A stretch of 46,122 nt of DNA, from NCBI GenBank assembly GCA_030429005.1, contig JAUIDP010000019.1:1-46122 (forward strand), written 5' to 3'. This document shows positions 31,081 to 38,665 of this stretch, in pieces. Every line of letters starts with the position of its first letter. Positions within the stretch are counted from its first letter, which is position 1. This DNA comes from Gammaproteobacteria bacterium. GTDB lineage: Bacteria; Pseudomonadota; Gammaproteobacteria; Steroidobacterales; Woeseiaceae. The notes under the pieces were generated by a model. The model was not told the origin of the DNA and searched no databases. It saw only the letters and a program-made list of their open reading frames with translations. A program made the position numbers and the translations under genes.

Positions 31081-31718
31081 TACAAAACGTCATGCAATAC
31101 GGCCGGGCGGCCGCCACGGCTTTTCAGGATACTGAGACGGGTACCGGATGTGCTGGCCCGCATCTCGATGCGCAGGGCCGCCGCAGAGGGTTCTGCACGT
31201 GCCGCCAGCGGCCGAAATGCGATGGCCCAGCTACCGCCCTTCTCTGCCGCCAGCTGCAAACGCCGGCTGCACTGGTCATCGAGCCGCTCGGGCCACAACA
31301 ATACCGCAGCACAGCTACCCGACGACAAGGCCTGCTCCGCCGACCACAGCACTTCCTTGTCCGTTTTCGGCCGCACGATCAGCATGCGCGACAAATCGAT
31401 GCCCCACTGTTGCAGTGCCGGCGGATACGGCTGGAACGGCGGTGCAACCCAGGCAATCCAGCCCGGTTCAGAAAAGTCCGCGCTTTCCTCGGTACTCAGG
31501 AAAGCCAGTGCCGGCATCAGCAGGCGCAATTCGCCGATACCGTAATGCTCGGTCAGAATTTCCGTCAGCGCATGGCGTGGCCAGCCACCACCGGGCAGGT
31601 GCCGATCGAGTTTTTCGTAGCCGCTGGCAAGCCCGGCCATTCCCTGTGCCGGGTTGCGGCCGCGCCAGAGTCGGGGGTTTTCAAGCAGTTCTTCAACGGA
31701 GGATGGTGCGTGCGGCAT
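31080..31718 (-). CDS. imuA: ImuA, SOS mutagenesis accessory protein
   Basis: A RecA-fold-like partner of ImuB and DnaE2 in the mutasome. The 212-residue protein carries family blocks such as LWRGRN, LASGYEKLDRHLPGGGWPRHALTEIL, GELRLLMPALAFLS and the late SWAIAFRPL. I start at the ATG at 31718 (MPHAPSSVEELL), 16 bases after the lexA stop; a longer frame starting at 31784 would overlap lexA. No clear Shine-Dalgarno sequence is visible, so translation may depend on coupling with lexA. The stop overlaps the imuB start. Confidence 0.9.
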   Translation of the reverse strand: MPHAPSSVEELLENPRLWRGRNPAQGMAGLASGYEKLDRHLPGGGWPRHALTEILTEHYGIGELRLLMPALAFLSTEESADFSEPGWIAWVAPPFQPYPPALQQWGIDLSRMLIVRPKTDKEVLWSAEQALSSGSCAAVLLWPERLDDQCSRRLQLAAEKGGSWAIAFRPLAARAEPSAAALRIEMRASTSGTRLSILKSRGGRPAVLHDVL

Positions 31719-31734
31719 GGTGTGACATAGCGAC

Positions 31735-32352
31735 CTAATGCAACGGCATGCCGTCGCGAATGACACCAACCACGACCCCTTCAATCACCATCGATTGTTC
31801 AGCGAGATTGACCACGATCGGTTCGAATTCCTCGTTCTCCGGCAACAGCTCAACAACCGACCCATTCTGTCGGTAGCGCTTGACGGTGACTTCATCATCG
31901 ATGCGCGCCACCACGATCTGCCGGCTGCGAACCTCCGGTGTGCGGTGCACGGCCACCAGGTCGCCATCGAGAATGCCAACATTTTTCATGCTCATGCCAT
32001 AGACCCTGAGCAGGTAGTGCGGTTTCGGGTTGAAGAATGCCGGGTCCATGCGGTAGTGGGTTTCGATATGTTCTTCGGCGAGAATCGGGCTGCCCGCGGC
32101 AACCCGGCCAACCAGCGGCAGGCCCATCTGCTCGCGCAGCGAGTCCTTGAGCTGGATGCCGCGCGAGGCGCCCGGCAGCAATTCCAGCACGCCCTTTTTC
32201 TGCAAGGCACGCAAATGTTCTTCGGCGGCATTGGCGGACTTGAAACCGAGCTGGCGGGCGATTTCCGCACGTGTCGGCGGCATGCCGGTTTCGTCCATAA
32301 AGTCCTGAATCATTTCAAGGATTTGCTTTTGTCGGGGGGTCAGTGGGCGCAT
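31735..32352 (-). CDS. lexA: LexA repressor
   Basis: The SOS regulator, 205 residues. The N-terminal winged helix (about 1-70) reads [19 protein letters not shown], then [23 protein letters not shown] (recognition helix). The peptidase domain has the autocleavage site Ala86-Gly87 in VAAGSP, the catalytic Ser121 in [14 protein letters not shown], and the lysine at 158 in EVTVKRY. I start at the ATG at 32352; a GTG at 32376 would place the first LexA box inside the gene. Two LexA boxes lie 11-45 bases upstream, so it represses itself and the imuA-imuB-dnaE2 genes behind it. Confidence 0.97.
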   Translation of the reverse strand: MRPLTPRQKQILEMIQDFMDETGMPPTRAEIARQLGFKSANAAEEHLRALQKKGVLELLPGASRGIQLKDSLREQMGLPLVGRVAAGSPILAEEHIETHYRMDPAFFNPKPHYLLRVYGMSMKNVGILDGDLVAVHRTPEVRSRQIVVARIDDEVTVKRYRQNGSVVELLPENEEFEPIVVNLAEQSMVIEGVVVGVIRDGMPLH

Positions 32353-32362
32353 TTGAACAGTC

Positions 32363-32414
32363 CTGTATGTATTCACAGTTCATGTGATTATATACAGTAC
32401 TTCGAGCAACGCAA
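32363..32414 (-). promoter_or_regulatory. SOS promoter with two LexA boxes
   Basis: Box 1 (32363-32378) is CTGTATGTATTCACAG, a perfect CTGT-N8-ACAG. Box 2 (32382-32397, minus strand CTGTATATAATCACAT) has one mismatch. A perfect -10, TATAAT (32387-32392, minus strand), lies inside box 2, with a weak -35 (TTGCGT, 32409-32414) 16 bases further. LexA binding would cover the polymerase site. This arrangement resembles the two-box lexA promoter of E. coli. Confidence 0.88.
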
Positions 32415-32519
32415 GTGACGACGCTAACAAAGCAGGCAACGAGCGACTGAAAACGTCGCAAACAGCGACCGAAGCTGTCGCCATCCGGAGACAAACGCAA
32501 ATAAAAACCGTTGTTTACG

Positions 32520-32548
32520 TTGAAGCTTTGTGCAGTTTGGGAAATAAT
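32520..32548 (+). promoter_or_regulatory. Probable sigma-70 promoter of the lipoprotein gene
   Basis: TTGAAG (32520-32525) and AATAAT (32543-32548) are separated by 17 bases. The expected start of transcription is about 30 bases before the ATG at 32587. Confidence 0.5.
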
Positions 32549-32586
32549 GCGCCTGCAATTGCACTCCAACAAAGGAACTTTTGATA

Positions 32587-32886
32587 ATGAACAAGATTGT
32601 AAAAGTTAGCGCACTCGTGCTCTTTCTCGGCCTCGCTTCTGGCTGCGCCACAACGGCAGCCGTTGAAGAAGCGAAAGCTACAGCGGACAAGGCTGCTGCT
32701 GATGTAGCTGCTGCTGTATCCGCTGCTGAAGCTGCTCGCGCCGCTGCTGATCGTGCCTCTCAGGCTGCTGCCAGCGCGCAAAGCACTGCAGACCAGGCCC
32801 TGTCGGCTGCGACAGAAGCTCAGGCTTGCTGCGAAGCTAACCGCGAGAGCATGGAACGGATGTTCCAGAAGTCGATGTCCAAGTAG
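32587..32886 (+). CDS. OprI/Lpp-like alanine-zipper lipoprotein
   Basis: A small outer-membrane lipoprotein, 99 residues. The signal peptide ends in the lipobox LASGC (Cys20). The mature chain is an alanine-rich heptad coiled coil (about 23-80, mostly A, with D, K and E), as in Lpp and Pseudomonas OprI, which trimerise. The end ANRESMERMFQKSMSK resembles OprI (ANERALRMLEKASRK), and the terminal lysine is the residue that Lpp uses for covalent linkage to peptidoglycan. A vicinal Cys81-Cys82 is unusual. AAGGA precedes the ATG; a strong promoter-like sequence and a terminator flank it, so it forms its own unit. Confidence 0.85.
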   Translation: MNKIVKVSALVLFLGLASGCATTAAVEEAKATADKAAADVAAAVSAAEAARAAADRASQAAASAQSTADQALSAATEAQACCEANRESMERMFQKSMSK

Positions 32887-32904
32887 TATCCAGCTACCAG
32901 GATG

Positions 32905-33843
32905 TTATTCAGACGCCGCGCTTGTCGCGGCGTCTTTATTTCCGCGGCCGACCGCCACGGGAATGCCATCGGCGCGCCCTACCACTTCCTCTGCCAGGTG
33001 CCAGTCGAGTTTCCCGGACCGCTGACCGGTTGCGCTGATATACAACTCGGTTACATCGTTTAACCGGTCCTTGTCGCTGGCTTCCAGCAACGGATGCGAT
33101 TCCATCACCAGCTCGTCGCCGTTCCAGCCGAATTTCAGCGGCGCATTGATGATACGCACCTTGGTATTCACGCCGACCAGGCCAAACAGGAACTCGATGT
33201 CTTCCGGGAACATGCGAATGCAGCCATGCGACACCCGCATGCCGACACCGGCCGGCCGATTCGTACTGTGAATCAGGTATCCCGGCATGCTCAGGCGCAT
33301 CGCGAACCTGCCAAGCGGATTGTCGGGGCCCGGCGGTACCACTGCGGGCAACGGGTCGCCGTCCGCGGCATGTTCCTCGCGGACGGACTTCGGCGGGTAC
33401 CAGGCCGGATCGACGACCTTGGACACAATCTCGGTCATGCCCAGAGGCGTTTCCCAGTCCATCCGGCCGATACTGATCGGATAGGTCATCACGTAGCGCG
33501 GTTCACCGCTGCTGGCCGGCGGATAGTAGTACAGCCGGTATTCGGCCAGGTTGAGAACAACCCCTTCGCGCGGCCCCGGCGGCAGGACATATCGCGTGGG
33601 CAGGAGAACCTCGGCGCCTTCGCCCGGCAACCACGGATTCAGGTGCGGATTCGCCCGCACGATATCCTGGTAGCCGAGGCCGTGCCGCCTGGCAATATCC
33701 ACGAGCGTATCGTCGTGACGGGCCGAGATCGTCGACACCGCGCCCACCACGTCATAACCGGGGGGCGGCAGCTCGTAGATATCGGCCTGTGCCGCCTGCA
33801 GCGACAGTAGCGCCGCCAGAATGAAGAAATGCCTGCTAATCAT
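32905..33843 (-). CDS. L,D-transpeptidase with LysM domain
   Basis: A periplasmic YkuD/ErfK-type enzyme that links peptidoglycan stems or anchors lipoproteins to the wall. The 312-residue precursor has a signal peptide cut near AQA-DI (residue 20), a LysM module (about 34-82, STISARHDDTLVDIARRHGL), and the catalytic domain with His192 (LIHSTNRP) and SHGCIRM (205-211, nucleophile Cys208). I start at the ATG at 33843, which overlaps the stop of the GST gene (ATGA); the upstream open frame is a shadow in that gene. Its last codons include the terminator of the convergent OprI-like gene. Similarity to ErfK/YbiS suggests it may attach that lipoprotein. Confidence 0.92.
   Translation of the reverse strand: MISRHFFILAALLSLQAAQADIYELPPPGYDVVGAVSTISARHDDTLVDIARRHGLGYQDIVRANPHLNPWLPGEGAEVLLPTRYVLPPGPREGVVLNLAEYRLYYYPPASSGEPRYVMTYPISIGRMDWETPLGMTEIVSKVVDPAWYPPKSVREEHAADGDPLPAVVPPGPDNPLGRFAMRLSMPGYLIHSTNRPAGVGMRVSHGCIRMFPEDIEFLFGLVGVNTKVRIINAPLKFGWNGDELVMESHPLLEASDKDRLNDVTELYISATGQRSGKLDWHLAEEVVGRADGIPVAVGRGNKDAATSAASE
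32912..32941 (+). terminator. Intrinsic terminator of the OprI-like gene
   Basis: GACGCCGCG (32912-32920) pairs with CGCGGCGTC (32926-32934), five-base loop, followed by TTTATTT. It lies inside the 3' coding end of the convergent L,D-transpeptidase, where it encodes DAATSAAS. Confidence 0.85.
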
Positions 33844-34508
33844 TTGCCTTTTTCGTCGACCTCTATGACCTCGGTCTCGGTTTCTGCCGCCGCCAGCCAG
33901 TCCTGCATCGCCGGACTCTCCAGCAACCGGCGCGGATAGTGCATTGCGGAATCCGGCAGGTTGATCCCGTAGGTCCGGAAACGCAATACGACCGGCGCAT
34001 ACATTGCATCGGCGACACTGAAGTCGCCGAACAGCCACCCATTCTCGCCACTATATCGCTTGTGGCATATCGACCAGATCGCAATTATGCGATCGATTTC
34101 ATCGGTCAACTCGTCCGGCAACGGGACTTTGCGGCCCATGGCCCGGCAGTTCATTGGCATGCAGCCGCGGATGTTCGGGAAGCCCGAATGCATCTCCGCA
34201 CAGATACTCCGGGCAAACGCCCGCGCATCGGCATCGGCCGGCCACAAGCCGGCATCCGGCCAGCGCTCCGCCACCGTTTCCGCAATGGCGAGCGAATCCC
34301 ACACCGTCAGGCCACCCAGTTCGAGCACCGGCACCGTTGCACTGGGACAATGCTCAGCCATCTCGGCCGCCGTGGTCTCGACGTCCAGTGCAATCCGGTA
34401 TTCCTCGAACTCGATGCCGGCTTCGCGCAGCAACAGCCAGGCGCGCAGCGACCACGACGAGTAATTCTTGTTTCCAATAATGAGTCTGGGCAGCATCGCC
34501 TGCATCAT
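33840..34508 (-). CDS. Glutathione S-transferase family protein
   Basis: A 222-residue soluble protein with the two-domain GST layout. The thioredoxin-like N-domain (about 1-80) begins RLIIGNKNYSSWSLRAWLLLREAG, carries the cis-proline segment ATVPVLELGG, and then WDSLAIAETVAERWP. The helical C-domain has DFSVADAMYAPVVLRFRTYGI, the N-capping motif of GSTs. SSWS is the likely glutathione-site serine region. The substrate is unknown. The first ATG (34508) is followed by two more in frame (34505 and 34496); MLPRLIIGN at 34496 fits homologues equally well. The L,D-transpeptidase gene overlaps its stop. Confidence 0.88.
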   Translation of the reverse strand: MMQAMLPRLIIGNKNYSSWSLRAWLLLREAGIEFEEYRIALDVETTAAEMAEHCPSATVPVLELGGLTVWDSLAIAETVAERWPDAGLWPADADARAFARSICAEMHSGFPNIRGCMPMNCRAMGRKVPLPDELTDEIDRIIAIWSICHKRYSGENGWLFGDFSVADAMYAPVVLRFRTYGINLPDSAMHYPRRLLESPAMQDWLAAAETETEVIEVDEKGK

Positions 34509-34598
34509 ACCGAATAATCCGTTTGACCGTGTCCTGAACGCCCGGTAGCCTTTGTGCCCCGGTACCTGGCGCTCCCTGCGAGTCTAGATGATCTCACT

Positions 34599-35147
34599 AT
34601 GAGCCTGAAAATTTCTTTCGAACTCAGTGATCGCGACCTCAAATACTTTCGCGATGCACTGGAGCACTCCCGCGCCGCGGTCCGGCACGCCGAAGAAGGC
34701 GAGATCGTCGAAGCCATTCGCGACGTGCTCGAAGAAATTCGCAGTCGCGAACCGCTGCCGGATTTCGTATCACGGCGAATCCCGGAAATCGAGTCGTTCC
34801 TGCTGATGCTGACCGATGACGAATGGCAATTGCCGGACGCGGATCGCGAGCGCCTGCTGGCCATGTTCATCTATTTTGCCGACCCCGAAGACATCCTGCC
34901 GGACGACATACCGGTCATCGGCTACCTCGACGATGTCATCGTCATCGAACTCATCATGCAGGAGATGTTTCACGTTCGTGAGGCGTACGACGATTTCCGC
35001 AGCTTTCGGCGCAGATTCGACAAGGAGCATGGTGACTCGTACGACAGCGCGGTCCGGCGCGACCGTATCGACCGGCGCCGCCAGCAACTGCACCAGCGCA
35101 TGCAGCGTCGCTCCGCGCGCCGGAAATCGACGCGGCTGTGGAACTAG
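34599..35147 (+). CDS. YkvA-like DUF1232 protein
   Basis: A 182-residue protein beginning MSLKISFELSDRDLKYFRDAL. The central region from about 87 to 125 (LLAMFIYFADPEDILPDDIPVIGYLDDVIVIELIMQE) has the DUF1232/YkvA pattern: a proline- and aspartate-rich turn followed by GYLDD. The N-terminal third is helical and charged, and the C-terminal tail is strongly basic (RRDRIDRRRQQLHQRMQRRSARRK). Function is unknown; the family is loosely tied to membranes. I start at the ATG at 34599; 34554 would add 15 residues without support. Its stop shares CTAG with convergent fabH. Confidence 0.7.
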   Translation: MSLKISFELSDRDLKYFRDALEHSRAAVRHAEEGEIVEAIRDVLEEIRSREPLPDFVSRRIPEIESFLLMLTDDEWQLPDADRERLLAMFIYFADPEDILPDDIPVIGYLDDVIVIELIMQEMFHVREAYDDFRSFRRRFDKEHGDSYDSAVRRDRIDRRRQQLHQRMQRRSARRKSTRLWN

Positions 35148-36112
35148 ACCCGCATCAGGACTGAGCCCCAGGTAAAGCCACCGCCGAAGGCTTCCATCAG
35201 CACCAGCTGACCCGGCTTTACGCGCCCGTCACGACGACCGACGTCAAGCGCCATCGGTACCGATGCAGCCGACGTGTTGCCGTGATCCTGGACCGTGAGA
35301 ATGACCTTCTCCATCGGCAGGCCCAGGCGCTTCGCAGTCGCCTGGATGATACGGATATTGGCCTGGTGCGGTATGAGCCAGTCGAGCTCTTCCTGCGCAA
35401 CTCCGGCCTTCTCGAGCACCTCGAGCGCAACATTGCCGAGCGTCTTCACGGCAACCTTGAACACCTCGTTACCGGTCATCATTATCGACGCTTCGTCGGT
35501 GCCTGCCTTGTGCAGTTCCTTGGACGCTCCGACCGGGTAGTACAGGAGTTCCTTGTATTGTCCGTCGGCACCGAGGTGTGTCGCGATGATGCCGGGCTCG
35601 TCCGACGCCTTGACGATAACCGCGCCGGCACCGTCACCGAACAACACGCAGGTGTTGCGGTCACTCCAGTCCACCAGCTTGGTGATGCACTCGGCGCCGA
35701 TAACCAGGGCGCACTTCGACTCGCCTGCCTTGATGTACTTGTCGGCAGTCGCCAGCGCATAGATAAAGCTCGTGCAGGCCGCTTCCATGCCGATCGCCGG
35801 GCAGGCCGGGATGCCCAGGCGGTGTTGCACCAGCGTCGCGCAATTCGGAAAGATCAGGTCCGGTGACGTGGTGCCAACGAATACCATGTCGATATCCGCG
35901 GGTCCGACACCGGCTTCTTCCATGGCAATCCTGGCAGCCTCGACACACATATCCGAGGTTGTCTGCTCCGGCGCAACACAATGCCGGCGCTCGACACCCG
36001 TCCGGGTCCGGATCCACTCGTCCGAGGTATCGACCATTTTCTCGAGGTCAAAGTTGGTGAGAATTTTCTCGGGCAGGTAGCGGCCAGTCCCGGCAATCTT
36101 GGTGTAGTTCAC
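35144..36112 (-). CDS. fabH: Beta-ketoacyl-ACP synthase III
   Basis: FabH condenses acetyl-CoA with malonyl-ACP to begin fatty acid synthesis. The 322 residues carry the thiolase-fold catalytic triad: Cys113 (MEAACTSF), His248 (IPHQAN) and Asn278 (DHGNTSAASVP), plus the start YTKIAGTGRYLPEKILTN and the closing FGGGFTWGSVLMRV. Its ATG overlaps the plsX stop (ATGA), so it belongs to the yceD-rpmF-plsX-fabH unit. fabD, fabG and acpP, which usually follow in gammaproteobacteria, are not here: the next gene is convergent. Confidence 0.97.
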   Translation of the reverse strand: MNYTKIAGTGRYLPEKILTNFDLEKMVDTSDEWIRTRTGVERRHCVAPEQTTSDMCVEAARIAMEEAGVGPADIDMVFVGTTSPDLIFPNCATLVQHRLGIPACPAIGMEAACTSFIYALATADKYIKAGESKCALVIGAECITKLVDWSDRNTCVLFGDGAGAVIVKASDEPGIIATHLGADGQYKELLYYPVGASKELHKAGTDEASIMMTGNEVFKVAVKTLGNVALEVLEKAGVAQEELDWLIPHQANIRIIQATAKRLGLPMEKVILTVQDHGNTSAASVPMALDVGRRDGRVKPGQLVLMEAFGGGFTWGSVLMRV

Positions 36113-37119
36113 GCTGTCTCCTGCTGCAATAAACGGCCGATCTGTTGCGGCACCTGGTTCCGGACTTCGACAACCGCCGTATCGATCGCGTGTTGAAATG
36201 CAAACGCATCCGCGTCGCCATGGCTCTTGATTACAATACCATTAAGACCCACCAGAGTCGCACCGTTGTATTTGCGCGAATCCATTTCAGCGGCCAGGTT
36301 TCTGAGGACCGGGCGTGCCAGTACAGCCTGCAGTTTCGCGAACCAGCCGCTCGTAAAAGCGCGTCGCAGGTAGTGTGACGCCAGCCCGACTGTTCCTTCC
36401 ATGGTCTTCAGCGCCACGTTGCCGGTGAACCCGTCGGTCACGACGACGTCTGTTTTTCCCGAAAACAGTGAATTGCCTTCTATGAAGCCGACGTAGTTGA
36501 GGCTGCTGGCATGCAGCATGGCTGCCGCTTCCTTCACTGTATCGTGCCCTTTCGTGTCCTCGGCGCCGATATTCAGCAATGCCACGCGTGGCGCTTCGAT
36601 ACCGGTAATGTCCGTCGTGACGATCGAGCCCATGACGGCAAACTGGAACAGGTGTTCCGCCGTGCATTGTGCGTTGGCACCGAGATCGAGCATGTGCAGC
36701 GAGCCGCCGATGGCCGGCAGCTCGGTGATTATCGCGGGGCGGTCGATACCGGGCAGCATCTTCAGAACATACTTGGCGGTCGCCATCAGCGCACCCGTGT
36801 TACCGGCGCTGACGCAGGCCTCTGCCGCGCCGTCCCTGACCGCATTCAGCGCGACGCGCATCGATGAGTCTTTTTTCTTGCGCAGCGCGTCGACCGGCGC
36901 TTCGGACATGCCGACCACTTCGCTGGCATGCACGATGGACAATCGCGAGTGGTCAGCAGCGATTCGCGTGACAAGTTCCCGCAATGTCACCTCGTCGCCA
37001 ACCAGCAACAACTCCAGGCCTGCGTGTTTCTCCAGCGATGCAGCGGCCGCGCGCACGACAACCTCGGCGCCGAGGTCGCCGCTCATTGCATCCAGGGATA
37101 TGGTCAAGGTAGCCGCCAC
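36109..37119 (-). CDS. plsX: Phosphate acyltransferase PlsX
   Basis: PlsX makes acyl-phosphate from acyl-ACP for the PlsY route of phospholipid synthesis. The 336-residue protein has the family start ISLDAMSGDLGAEVVVRAA (usually DAMGGD, here DAMSGD), and the central blocks RVALNAVRDGAAEACVSAGNTGALMATA, RPAIITELP and LLNIGAEDTKGHDTVKEAA, then VVTDGFTGNVALKTMEG. It lies between rpmF and fabH, overlapping fabH by ATGA and following rpmF by 42 bases. Confidence 0.96.
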   Translation of the reverse strand: MAATLTISLDAMSGDLGAEVVVRAAAASLEKHAGLELLLVGDEVTLRELVTRIAADHSRLSIVHASEVVGMSEAPVDALRKKKDSSMRVALNAVRDGAAEACVSAGNTGALMATAKYVLKMLPGIDRPAIITELPAIGGSLHMLDLGANAQCTAEHLFQFAVMGSIVTTDITGIEAPRVALLNIGAEDTKGHDTVKEAAAMLHASSLNYVGFIEGNSLFSGKTDVVVTDGFTGNVALKTMEGTVGLASHYLRRAFTSGWFAKLQAVLARPVLRNLAAEMDSRKYNGATLVGLNGIVIKSHGDADAFAFQHAIDTAVVEVRNQVPQQIGRLLQQETA

Positions 37120-37161
37120 AAGTATCCGGCTGTCTGGCGACAGCCCGATCAGCCGGGAGGG

Positions 37162-37356
37162 CTATTCGTCGTCGTCGATGACTTCTGGTTGCGCAACAAC
37201 CTGCACACCGCGATAAAAACCATCCGCGGTAACGCGATGCCGCAGGTGTGTTTCACCCGACGTCGGGTCGACAGACACCGATGGTTTTTTCAGCTTGTCA
37301 TGTGCTCGACGTGCACCGCGAGTTGCGGGCGTCCTGCGACTTTTTTGAACAGCCAT
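37162..37356 (-). CDS. rpmF: 50S ribosomal protein L32
   Basis: A small basic large-subunit protein, 64 residues. [20 protein letters not shown] and [18 protein letters not shown] match bL32. There are no cysteines, so it is the zinc-free form. The C-terminus has an acidic extension (PEVIDDDE) of several residues past the usual end. A strong site, AAGGAG, precedes the ATG. Its position between yceD and plsX is the standard gammaproteobacterial order. Confidence 0.97.
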   Translation of the reverse strand: MAVQKSRRTPATRGARRAHDKLKKPSVSVDPTSGETHLRHRVTADGFYRGVQVVAQPEVIDDDE

Positions 37357-37399
37357 TTCTATCTCCTTGCACGGTGACGCCGCAGCGCCACCATTAAAT

Positions 37400-37954
37400 C
37401 TAGTCTTCCTGTTGCATCTGCGATTTCAGGTTCGCAAAAGGCAACGTCATATTTTCCTGTGCATCGCTGGCCACAGGCACGTCGACACAATCGGCCGCGT
37501 CGGCATGCATTGTCACGAAAGGCATCGTCATGATCAATGCTTCCTCCACCAGCGCCGCAACCTCCAGTCGGTCGTCGTCCAGTTCCCAACTCTCGTAGGT
37601 CTCGCCAGCGTGCTCGAGACTCTGCCCACTGCCAAACACCAGCCGCAATTCGGACTCCAGCGGCAATACGAACGGCGCCAGGCAACGCTGGCAGACGGCA
37701 TCGATCTCTGCCGCCAGGTGCCCGGTCAACGCCGGAATGCGCGCCTGCGCGTCAACAAAGCCAAACCGTAACTCGCCACGCACCGGCCGGTTGCGCCAGT
37801 TTTGCGGCATATCCTCGGGATCCACCGCCGCCAGGGCGCTCCCCGCGATGCTCAACAACCGTTTGAAGTCAGAAATTTTCCCTGATATTTCAAATAGTTG
37901 AGAGTTCTCTGCCAGTTCGAGGGGCGTTCGTCGTACATGCAGCGGATTGCCCAT
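37400..37954 (-). CDS. yceD: YceD/DUF177 family protein
   Basis: A 184-residue member of the family encoded next to rpmF in most bacteria; proposed to aid 23S rRNA accumulation, with little biochemistry known. The conserved core is [29 protein letters not shown], with a CxxC pair (CQRC) that may bind metal. The acidic end [18 protein letters not shown] resembles the family's lALP-x-P-H segment. I start at the ATG at 37954 ([16 protein letters not shown]); the frame is open to 38059, but no good start is visible there. It heads the yceD-rpmF-plsX-fabH unit and diverges from maf. Confidence 0.88.
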   Translation of the reverse strand: MGNPLHVRRTPLELAENSQLFEISGKISDFKRLLSIAGSALAAVDPEDMPQNWRNRPVRGELRFGFVDAQARIPALTGHLAAEIDAVCQRCLAPFVLPLESELRLVFGSGQSLEHAGETYESWELDDDRLEVAALVEEALIMTMPFVTMHADAADCVDVPVASDAQENMTLPFANLKSQMQQED

Positions 37955-38071
37955 GGCGCGCGCATGATAAGGACCCCGGCCGCCGCTGTCAAAGTCCTGG
38001 CGATGTATTTCATCGGCAAGCCACGAAAGAGCGGGTAAACTGCCGCCGTTCACAGTCAAGTTTTTGATTTT

Positions 38072-38665
38072 ATGCAGAATCCTTCCGCACCACCGATCGT
38101 CCTGGCATCGTCGTCACAGTACCGGCGCGGTCTTCTCGACCGGTTCCTGGACGAGTACGAGGCCGTTTCTCCAAACGTCGACGAAGGCAACCCGGAAAAC
38201 CTGGCGCCGCGTGACCTGGCGAGCCAGTTGGCGCGGCGCAAGGCCGAGGCCGTATCGGTGAACGCGCGCAACGCCCTGATCATCGGCGCGGACCAGCTCG
38301 CCGTCCTGGACGACCAGGTGCTTGGCAAGCCCGGCGACCACCAGCGCGCTGTCGAGCAGTTGCTGGCGGCATCCGGCAAGTCGGTGACCTTTCTGACTGC
38401 GGTCTGCATTCTCGACCCGCTGGAGCGCACCCGCCACGAGCACATCGACCAGACCACGGTCCGTTTTCGCCGTTTCGACCGCCGCCTGGCCGAAAGCTAC
38501 CTGCGGCATGACGAGCCGTACGACTGTGCGGGCAGCTTCAAGATCGAAGGTTCCGGCTTCGTGCTGTTCGAGTCTGTCGCAACCGACGATCCGACCGCCC
38601 TGATCGGCTTGCCGATGATCTGGGTCGCCGGCCGGCTGCTCGAGCTCGGCTACCTTCAGTCCTGA
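38072..38665 (+). CDS. Maf-family nucleotide pyrophosphatase (YceF type)
   Basis: A house-cleaning NTP pyrophosphatase; YceF-type enzymes prefer 7-methyl-GTP. The 197-residue protein opens with the Maf signature VLASSSQYRRGLLDRF (ASSS-x-RR, about 12-19), followed by PNVDEG, RKAEAV, and GADQ (72-75), the SDQ/ADQ form that marks YceF and not YhdE subfamily members. Then come TTVRFRRFD and the late CAGSFKIEGSG. Divergent from yceD, as in many gammaproteobacteria. The 3' end overlaps rluC by 10 bases. Confidence 0.93.
   Translation: MQNPSAPPIVLASSSQYRRGLLDRFLDEYEAVSPNVDEGNPENLAPRDLASQLARRKAEAVSVNARNALIIGADQLAVLDDQVLGKPGDHQRAVEQLLAASGKSVTFLTAVCILDPLERTRHEHIDQTTVRFRRFDRRLAESYLRHDEPYDCAGSFKIEGSGFVLFESVATDDPTALIGLPMIWVAGRLLELGYLQS

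Noticed and set aside
38060-38071. Longer YceD start at 38059
   Set aside because: No ribosome binding site is seen, and residues before MGNPLHVRR do not fit the family.
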